Position numbers and translations under genes: made by a program. From the NCBI GenBank assembly GCA_016865505.2, contig AP025252.1, positions 5,292,137 to 5,356,136 on the forward strand: DNA of 64,000 nt, written 5' to 3'. This document shows positions 58,359-64,000 of this stretch, in pieces. Each line of letters begins with the position of its first letter. Within the stretch, counting starts at the first letter, position 1. The DNA is from Bryobacterales bacterium F-183. GTDB lineage: Bacteria > Acidobacteriota > Terriglobia > Bryobacterales > Bryobacteraceae. The notes beneath the pieces were generated by a model that was not told the origin of the DNA, did not search any database, and saw nothing but the letters and a program-made list of their open reading frames with translations.

Positions 58359-59780
58359 ATGGAAACGCATCCGTTGTACATCGGGGGCGAGACCCTTTCG
58401 GCCGGTACGGTTCGCACCATTCCCCTTCCCTTTGATGGATCACCGGTGGCCAAGGTGCACGACGCACCGGCCGACGTCATCGACCGTGCCGTCACCGCTG
58501 CGGTAGAAGGCCAGAAGGCGATGGCAGCGATGACCAACGCCGAACGTAGCGACCTGCTGTTCCGACTGCATGCCATCCTTTCGAGCGAAGTGGCGAACCT
58601 AGGGACGTTGATCGCCAAAGAGACCGGCAAGCCGTTGCGCGAGGCTCGAATGGAAGCCGATCGCGGCATGCAGACGTTGTTGAACGCAGCGATAGAAGCA
58701 CGGCAACTGCATGGCGAAGTGATCCCGATTGATGGCGCTCCCGTCGGTGCGGGACGCATGGCGATGACCGTACGCGAGCCTGTGGGCATTATCGCGGCAA
58801 TTACGCCGTTCAACGTGCCGTTCAACCTGGCTTTGCACAAGATCGGTCCCGCGCTGGCCGCGGGCAATGCGGTGATTCATAAGCCTGCGGAGCAGACACC
58901 ACTATCGGCATTTCGCATCGCCGAAGGACTGCGCCAGGCGGGCGCTCCCGCGGGCGCATACAACTTGATCACCGGCGAAGGCAAGCCGCTGGGCGAAGCG
59001 ATTGTGGCGCATCCCGGCATCCAGATGATTACGTTCACCGGTAGCGTCGCCGTAGGCAAGTGGCTGCGCGCCAACTGTGGACTGAAGAAGATCACGCTTG
59101 AGCTGGGCAACGCATCCGGCGTCATCATCGAACCGGATGCGGACCTGGATTTGGCAGTGGCGCGTACGGTGGCGGGCGGCTTTGCCAACTCGGGGCAGGT
59201 CTGCATTTCTATCCAAAGAATCTACGCGCATGAATCGATTGCAGCGAAGTTTACCGAGGCGCTAAAGGCTGCGGTGGAGAAACTGCGTATCGGACATCCG
59301 CTGGAGGAAGCGACGGAGCATTCGTCGCTGATTTCAGAGAGCGCGGCGAAGCGTGTAGAAAGCTGGGTGCAGGATTCGCTTGCCAAGGGCGCCAGGTTGG
59401 TGACTGGCGGTACGCGAGACTATGCGACGATTCCGCCGACTGTGCTGGAAAATGTGCCGGATACGGCAAAAACGATGTCCAGTGAAATTTTTGGGCCGGT
59501 GGTGAACGTCAATACATATAGAGACATCGACGATGCCATCGCCAAAGTCAACAATACGCCCTACGGTTTGCAGGCCGCGGTCTTTACGCGGGACTTTGAA
59601 CGCGCCTTCCGCGCTGCGCGCAAGCTGAAGGTGGGCGGTGTGATTTTGAACGACACCCCATCGTTCCGCGCCGATTTGATGCCCTATGGCGGCATCAAGG
59701 AAAGCGGGATTGGACGCGAGGGTCCACGGTACGCCATCGAAGAGATGACGGACACCAAAGTGATTGTATGGAAGGTCTAG
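58359..59780 (+). CDS. NAD(P)-dependent aldehyde dehydrogenase
   Basis: A 473-residue ALDH-superfamily enzyme, closest in style to lactaldehyde/succinate-semialdehyde or non-phosphorylating GAPDH types. It has Asn151 in TPFN, Lys175 in VIHKPAE, FTGSVAVGKW (coenzyme loop), Glu248 in LELGN, and catalytic Cys282 in NSGQVCISIQR. It oxidises an aldehyde to the acid. It is distinct from the CoA-acylating enzyme at 13473. Its 3' end overlaps the next gene by 13 bp. Confidence 0.92.
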   Translation: METHPLYIGGETLSAGTVRTIPLPFDGSPVAKVHDAPADVIDRAVTAAVEGQKAMAAMTNAERSDLLFRLHAILSSEVANLGTLIAKETGKPLREARMEADRGMQTLLNAAIEARQLHGEVIPIDGAPVGAGRMAMTVREPVGIIAAITPFNVPFNLALHKIGPALAAGNAVIHKPAEQTPLSAFRIAEGLRQAGAPAGAYNLITGEGKPLGEAIVAHPGIQMITFTGSVAVGKWLRANCGLKKITLELGNASGVIIEPDADLDLAVARTVAGGFANSGQVCISIQRIYAHESIAAKFTEALKAAVEKLRIGHPLEEATEHSSLISESAAKRVESWVQDSLAKGARLVTGGTRDYATIPPTVLENVPDTAKTMSSEIFGPVVNVNTYRDIDDAIAKVNNTPYGLQAAVFTRDFERAFRAARKLKVGGVILNDTPSFRADLMPYGGIKESGIGREGPRYAIEEMTDTKVIVWKV

Positions 59781-60094
59781 CAGACTGGCTGCGTGAGGCT
59801 GGATGCGAAGGTCCGCTGTTGGTGGTGAAGGACGGCGGGCTGCAACTCGATCTGGACGGTTTTGAGGCAGTTGTAGTGGACGCAGAGCGCGGGTTTGACG
59901 CTGTATTTGCGCTGTCTACGTTCCATCCTCGGACTGTTCTGGCTGTCGCACCCGATCCGGAGACCTTGCAGGCAGTCTGGGATTGCTTGTCGGTGGAGCG
60001 ATTTTTCTGCGTTGGTGGAGAAGTTGTTGAGGCCCCCGCCGGGTGGATTCGACACGGCGACGGGTTACAGAGATTTTGGTATGCAAAGGCGTGA
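59768..60094 (+). CDS. Hypothetical protein
   Basis: A 108-residue protein that I do not recognise. It shows short alternating strands and helices (GPLLVVKDGGLQLDLDGFEAVVVDAERGFDAVF; RTVLAVAPDPETLQAVWDCL) like a small Rossmann-like or ferredoxin-like domain. It overlaps the aldehyde dehydrogenase by 13 bp and the next gene by 14 bp, so all three are translationally coupled. Confidence 0.65.
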   Translation: MEGLADWLREAGCEGPLLVVKDGGLQLDLDGFEAVVVDAERGFDAVFALSTFHPRTVLAVAPDPETLQAVWDCLSVERFFCVGGEVVEAPAGWIRHGDGLQRFWYAKA

Positions 60095-60857
60095 ATTTCT
60101 AGCGGCACTGGCAGCGGCGTTTCCAACGCTTGCGCAGAACAAGCGTTTGCGGGTGGCTTGCGATACGGGGTCGTGGACGATTGAGGTGCCGGAATTCCAG
60201 AATCTGCTTCGGGTGCTGGGTGAGGCCAAGGAGTTGGGGTATGAGGGGTTTGAAACTGCATACCGCAATGTGCAGGGCCAGTTCGAAAACTTCAAGGAAG
60301 CACGGACCAAGCTGGATGCGACGGGGATGGCGTTTTACGGCGTCCATATCTTTCAGCATGATTACGACCCGAAGTCGAACATTCCGCCCCATCTGCTGAT
60401 GCAGCGTATTGCCGAAGGCGTGAAAAAGCTGGGCTGCCAGCGGTTGATTGTGAGTGGGTCACCGACGGGCGGAGATCCGGAACGGTTGCGCTGGAAGTAC
60501 TTTGCTCTGGCGCGTGGCGGGCGCATGTGCCGGGATCTGAATCTGGAGCGGCTGTGTTATCAGGGTCCGGTGGATGCGGAGTTGGGGACGCTGATCAAAG
60601 AGTCTGACCCGGATACCGTGCGGTTCATCCTGGAGAATCCGCCTGCGGAGTTCTTTTCGAAGTTCCACAAGCGAATCGATGGACTGCATCTGGCATCCTT
60701 GCCGGCGGATAATGACGCGTTGGCTGCGGCCGTGAAGAAAACGGGCTGGCAGGGTTGGATTGTGGCGGCGGCATTGCCGGGCGGCGAAGAAAACGGCCCG
60801 GGAAGGTCCGCCATGGAGCCTGTCCGGGCCGAGATCCGCAAGCGGTTCAATGCGTAA
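60081..60857 (+). CDS. Sugar phosphate isomerase/epimerase-like TIM-barrel protein
   Basis: A 258-residue protein with a Tat-like N-terminus (QRREFLAALAAAFPTLAQ) and a xylose-isomerase-like TIM barrel (AKELGYEGFETAYRNV, YGVHIFQHDYD, VKKLGCQRLIVSGSP, IDGLHLASLP). Such proteins isomerise sugars or inositols, and many acidobacterial copies are exported. It is shorter than the about 280-300 residues common in the family, and the metal-ligand Glu/His set is incompletely recognised, so activity is uncertain. It is coupled to the gene before it. Confidence 0.8.
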   Translation: MQRREFLAALAAAFPTLAQNKRLRVACDTGSWTIEVPEFQNLLRVLGEAKELGYEGFETAYRNVQGQFENFKEARTKLDATGMAFYGVHIFQHDYDPKSNIPPHLLMQRIAEGVKKLGCQRLIVSGSPTGGDPERLRWKYFALARGGRMCRDLNLERLCYQGPVDAELGTLIKESDPDTVRFILENPPAEFFSKFHKRIDGLHLASLPADNDALAAAVKKTGWQGWIVAAALPGGEENGPGRSAMEPVRAEIRKRFNA

Positions 60858-60860
60858 CCA

Positions 60861-61064
60861 CTAACTTCCAAAGGCACGGTTCGAAGAGTCGACCTTTTTG
60901 GGCTTTCTCAAGTGATGGTCGGAGGCTTCACCCTTTGCGGCGTCGCCCTTGGCCTCATGTAACGTGTCCGCATCGTTGCGTCCAGGCTTGGGCGCTTGAC
61001 TGCGTTGGTCTTCCTTTTGTTCCTCGTGCTGCAGCTCTGGTATTTTTTCGGCCTGTTTTGACAT
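60861..61064 (-). CDS. Small charged hypothetical protein
   Basis: A 67-residue, highly charged, low-hydrophobic protein (KQAEKIPELQHEEQKEDQRSQAPKPGRND; DAAKGEASDHHLRKPKKVD), probably disordered. A strong AGGAGG lies 9 bp before the ATG, which supports translation. No family is recognised. It converges with the isomerase-like gene, 3 bp apart, and follows the permease gene on the same strand after 47 bp. Confidence 0.65.
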   Translation of the reverse strand: MSKQAEKIPELQHEEQKEDQRSQAPKPGRNDADTLHEAKGDAAKGEASDHHLRKPKKVDSSNRAFGS

Positions 61065-61111
61065 GTCTTGTTGCCTCCTGCCAGGTTGGGAAGCAATCCC
61101 CTTGCCACTCG

Positions 61112-63658
61112 TCAGTCCGCTGTGAGTACCGATGCAGGGGAGAGTCGAGAGGCGCGTCGGCTGGGGATCCAGCAGGCGAGTAGCGCAGCGCCACCCAACA
61201 GCACAACAGCGGCAACGACGATGGCTGAGTTCGCGCTGACGGAGACATCGTAGAGCAGTACGGTGAGCAGGTGTCCCGCCCAGAATGCACCCGCAGCGCC
61301 GAAGGCTAGCCCGGGTACGATCAGACGCATGGCGAGGGTGAGGAACTCGCGCTGGATCTGGCCGGGATCCGCGCCAAGGGCCATACGGATGCCGATTTCG
61401 CGTTTGCGTTGCGAAGCGGCGTAGCTGATAACGCCGTAGGTTCCAACAGCGGTGAGCAGCAGGGCGAGGGTCGCGAAGAGGCTGGACAAGAAGGCGGGCG
61501 ACTTGCGTCCGGCGAGGCTTTGGTGGATGCGGTGGTCCATGGACTGAAGGTCGCTGATGGGGAGGTTGGCGGATTGCGCCGCGTGGCGCATGACGTCGGG
61601 GGCGAGAGGGGTGCTGCTGCGGGTGACGAGGTAGACGTCATCCTGGGGCCAGATGGTGCCGGGGTAGTAAACCGCGCCGAGGTTTTCTGATTCTGCGAGG
61701 CCTGCTTGGCGGACGGGTTCGACGACGCCGACGATGCGGAAGCCTTGGTCGTCGGGCCGCTGATCGGGGCCGATGAAGACCAGGCGTCCGAGGGCGCTTT
61801 GGTTGGGCCAGTAATATTGCGCGAAGTCGCGATCGACGACGCAGGAGCGGTCTGTACTTTCGGGTGTGAGGAAGCGGCCTTCGATGAGGCGGTGGCCGAG
61901 TGCGGTGAAGTAGTCGCCATCGATCGAGTAAAGGTAGTGGCCGCGCGGCGGTTGTCCGGCGGGGCGGATGTAGCCTTTGGGTATGGATGAGGCTTTGCCG
62001 ACATCGCCGCTGAAGGGGATGTTATCGGATGTCGCGACGGCGATCATGCCGGGTTGCTGGCGGAGTTGGGCGAAGATGCGGGAGAGTGCGGCGTGGCGCT
62101 GGTTTCGCGTGACGTGGATCCTGCCGGTGAGCAGGTGGCCGGGGGTAAAGCCGGGGTCGACGGCAAGGATCTTGTGGAGGCTGAGGCCGAGGAGTCCTGC
62201 GCCGGTGAGGAGTACGAAGGCGAGGGCGATTTGTGCGATCACGAACGTGTGGCGAAGGCCTTGTGTTGTGGAGCGCGTGCCGCCAGCGCGAAGGGCTTGT
62301 TGGGGGTCGGCCTGGAGCGAGAACCACGTGATGGGCAGCGCGAGGGCCAGAGCGATGAGGATCGCGAAGGCGAAGCTCATGGCGGCGACGCGGAGGTCGA
62401 AGGGGATTTGCGTTCCTGCAGGTAGGTAGGCGGCGGCGAAGGTCTCGATAGCCGCGACGCCGAGCCAGCCGAGGGCGAGTCCCGGGATTGCACCGGCGAA
62501 GGAGAGGAGCAGGGTTTCGACGAACGTTTCGCGTACGATGTGCCATTTGCCGGCTCCGAGGGCCTGGCGTACGCCGAGTTCGCGGGTACGGGCGGCGGCG
62601 CGGATGAGCAACAGGTTGGCGAGGTTGACGATGCCGATCAAGAGAAGTACGAGGGCGGCGATTTCGAGCAGGACGAGCGCCGGGCGTACGGTTTCGACGT
62701 AGTCGGCTTGGAGTCCGGTGACGTTGGTACGGAAGGCGGCATCGGCGACCCAGGTTGCCAAGGGGTTGGCGCGTTCGGCGGTGGCGTTCTGCTGGTCGAT
62801 TTCAGCTTGCGCGGCGGCGATGGAGACGCCGGGTTTGAGGCGGGCGATGATCTGTTTGACGTTGCCTCCGCTGTGGCGCTTGTCGGGTGTGGCGTCGCGG
62901 GGGTCGAAGCGGAGCGGCAGGAAGACTTGGGCTTCTGAGGAGAGAAAGCGGAAGCCGGGCGGGAGTACGCCGACGATTTGGGCTGCTGCTCCGTTGATGC
63001 GCAGGGACTGGTTGCGGAGGGGGTGGGTGACGATGACGGGGTTGCCGCCGCCGTACTGCATTTCCTCGTCGCGAAACGCGGCGCGGCCTTCGACGGCTTG
63101 TACGCCGACGGTTTGGAAGAACTCGCGGGTGACGGTCATCGAAGGGACACGTTCCTGGCCGAGCGTGGTTTCGCCCATGGCGTACATCGAGAGGTGTTCA
63201 AAGGACTGCAGGCCCTGACGGCGCTCGGCGTAGTTGGCGAGTGATGAGCCGTCGCGGAGGACACCGGCCTTAGGGTACGTGTTGTACATCGTGACGAGGC
63301 GGTGCGAGTCCGGAAACGGCAATGGCTTGAGCAAGACGGCGTCGACGATGGCGAAGATGGCGAGGTTCGCGCCGAGGCAGAGGGCGAGGATCGCGATAGC
63401 GGTTGCGGAAAAGCCGGGCGAGTTGCGAAGTGCGCGGAGGCTGTAGCGAAGGTCGCGCAGGAGGCCGTCGGTGAGATGCCAGCCTTTGGATTCACGGCAG
63501 TCTTCCTGGGCGACGGTGACGGAGCCGAAGTCGATGCGGGCCTGGCGTTCGGCGTCTGCCGGCGACATGCCTTGGCGGATGAGTTCGCGGGTGTGCTCTT
63601 CGATGTGGAAGCGCATTTCGTCCGACATCTGCTGTTCGAAGCGGTCCCGGCTTTGCAT
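61112..63658 (-). CDS. MacB/FtsX-type permease (acidobacterial orphan permease)
   Basis: An 848-residue permease typical of Acidobacteriota (ADOP family): two MacB-like periplasmic core domains and FtsX-like transmembrane blocks. The N-terminal about 80 residues (DRFEQQMSDEMRFHIEEHTRELIRQGMSPADAERQARIDFG) are the cytoplasmic helical domain of this family. Permease blocks include ALVLLEIAALVLLLIGIVNLANLLLIRAAARTRELGVRQALGAG and the related C-terminal GVISYAASQRKREIGIRMALGAD. No ATPase is encoded nearby. AGGAG lies 9 bp before the ATG at 63658, 2 bp after the PadR stop, so the regulator and permease are cotranscribed. Confidence 0.93.
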   Translation of the reverse strand: MQSRDRFEQQMSDEMRFHIEEHTRELIRQGMSPADAERQARIDFGSVTVAQEDCRESKGWHLTDGLLRDLRYSLRALRNSPGFSATAIAILALCLGANLAIFAIVDAVLLKPLPFPDSHRLVTMYNTYPKAGVLRDGSSLANYAERRQGLQSFEHLSMYAMGETTLGQERVPSMTVTREFFQTVGVQAVEGRAAFRDEEMQYGGGNPVIVTHPLRNQSLRINGAAAQIVGVLPPGFRFLSSEAQVFLPLRFDPRDATPDKRHSGGNVKQIIARLKPGVSIAAAQAEIDQQNATAERANPLATWVADAAFRTNVTGLQADYVETVRPALVLLEIAALVLLLIGIVNLANLLLIRAAARTRELGVRQALGAGKWHIVRETFVETLLLSFAGAIPGLALGWLGVAAIETFAAAYLPAGTQIPFDLRVAAMSFAFAILIALALALPITWFSLQADPQQALRAGGTRSTTQGLRHTFVIAQIALAFVLLTGAGLLGLSLHKILAVDPGFTPGHLLTGRIHVTRNQRHAALSRIFAQLRQQPGMIAVATSDNIPFSGDVGKASSIPKGYIRPAGQPPRGHYLYSIDGDYFTALGHRLIEGRFLTPESTDRSCVVDRDFAQYYWPNQSALGRLVFIGPDQRPDDQGFRIVGVVEPVRQAGLAESENLGAVYYPGTIWPQDDVYLVTRSSTPLAPDVMRHAAQSANLPISDLQSMDHRIHQSLAGRKSPAFLSSLFATLALLLTAVGTYGVISYAASQRKREIGIRMALGADPGQIQREFLTLAMRLIVPGLAFGAAGAFWAGHLLTVLLYDVSVSANSAIVVAAVVLLGGAALLACWIPSRRASRLSPASVLTAD

Positions 63659-63660
63659 GG

Positions 63661-64000
63661 CTACAACTCCTCTGAGGTGGTGTTGAGGGCGGAGGTCATG
63701 GCGGCGGCGAAGCGGTTCCAGCCATCGGTTTCCTGCTTGAGGCGCTTGCGACCGGCGGGGGTGAGCGAGTAGAACTTGGCTTTGCGGTTGTTGTCGCTTT
63801 GTCCCCATTCGGCGGTGATGAGGTCCTGCTGTTCGAGGCGGTAGAGCGCGGGATAGAGGGAGCCTTGCGGGATGTCGAGCGCGTCGCCGGAGATCTGCTT
63901 GATGCGGACGAGGACGCCGTAGCCGTGCAAAGGATTCAGGGACACGGCCTTCAGGATGAGAAGGTCCAGTGTCCCTGGTAAGAGTTCAGTTTGTGGTTTG
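63661..64000 (-). CDS. PadR-family transcriptional regulator (5' end outside window)
   Basis: A PadR-type winged-helix repressor, open through the right edge. Visible residues read ELLPGTLDLLILKAVSLNPLHGYGVLVRIKQISGDALDIPQGSLYPALYRLEQQDLITAEWG, the typical PadR N-terminal DNA-binding domain, then KAKFYSLTPAGRKRLKQE and a short helix for dimerisation. Its stop lies 2 bp before the start of the permease gene. The pairing of PadR with an ADOP permease is characteristic of Acidobacteriota, and the regulator probably represses this operon. Confidence 0.92.
   Translation of the reverse strand, partial: KPQTELLPGTLDLLILKAVSLNPLHGYGVLVRIKQISGDALDIPQGSLYPALYRLEQQDLITAEWGQSDNNRKAKFYSLTPAGRKRLKQETDGWNRFAAAMTSALNTTSEEL

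Noticed and set aside
61112-63658. MacB-type macrolide exporter with ATPase
   Set aside because: There is no ATP-binding domain or adjacent ATPase gene; the N-terminal helical domain is that of the acidobacterial orphan permeases.

Overview
The window is high-GC bacterial chromosome, densely coded, with short intergenic gaps and mostly ordinary chromosomal genes. I see no rRNA or tRNA gene, transposase, integrase or CRISPR array. The gene content suggests an Acidobacteriota member, most likely near Bryobacterales/Solibacter. Pointers are the PadR regulator plus a large MacB/FtsX-type 'orphan' permease, secreted proteins built from TPCR/DTR repeats, two formylglycine sulfatases, a DUF1080 protein, a ceramidase-like protein, and LpxA/LpxD (so an LPS outer membrane). 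This placement is inference from gene families; no marker gene was compared.

Layout. 1-7.8 kb: end of an SGNH esterase, an orphan Hcp-like protein, an alkyltransferase-like protein, a DUF3052-like protein, then a tight xseB-ispA-tlyA-nadK-dicarboxylate symporter run, pdxH, and a secreted CxxCH protein. 7.8-11.9 kb (minus strand): a crystallin-domain secreted protein, a sulfatase and asnS. 11.9-21.2 kb (plus): a ceramidase-like protein, a bacterial microcompartment (BMC) shell protein, an acylating aldehyde dehydrogenase with an unusual tail, an unknown protein, recJ, and a catabolic set (SSS symporter, DUF1080, cyclase, short crotonase). 21.2-31 kb: a second sulfatase, divergent lpxA/lpxD, a cold-shock protein, a Bax-inhibitor-like membrane protein, two secreted proteins and priA, which is preceded by a REP-like palindromic repeat. 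31-36.6 kb: a CzcCBA-type tripartite efflux operon. 36.7-38.3 kb: a glycerophosphodiesterase and a DUF433/DUF5615 toxin-antitoxin pair.

38.3-47 kb holds a two-armed divergent envelope locus. Leftward it encodes a YaiO-type TPR/beta-barrel outer-membrane protein, a TPR protein and a membrane sulfatase-fold transferase. Rightward it encodes a response regulator, a HEAT-repeat membrane protein and a processive GT2 glycosyltransferase. Together these look like an exopolysaccharide synthesis, decoration and export system. 47-54.6 kb: a membrane Fe-S oxidoreductase (ETF:menaquinone type), a soluble transhydrogenase, a degenerate ROK protein, two tandem zincin-like HExxH proteins created by a local duplication whose breakpoints are still readable, and a DmpA-like peptidase. 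54.6-55.0 kb is a low-coding gap. 55-64 kb: an HDOD protein, an ABC exporter, an aldehyde dehydrogenase, a xylose-isomerase-like TIM-barrel protein, a small basic/acidic protein, and the permease/PadR pair running off the right edge.

The most interesting items are the minimal BMC-H/aldehyde dehydrogenase unit, the YaiO/GT2/HEAT/sulfatase locus, the tandem zincins with their duplication scar and near-identical 3' tract, and an apparent excess of the tetranucleotide GTAC that seems to steer codon choice.
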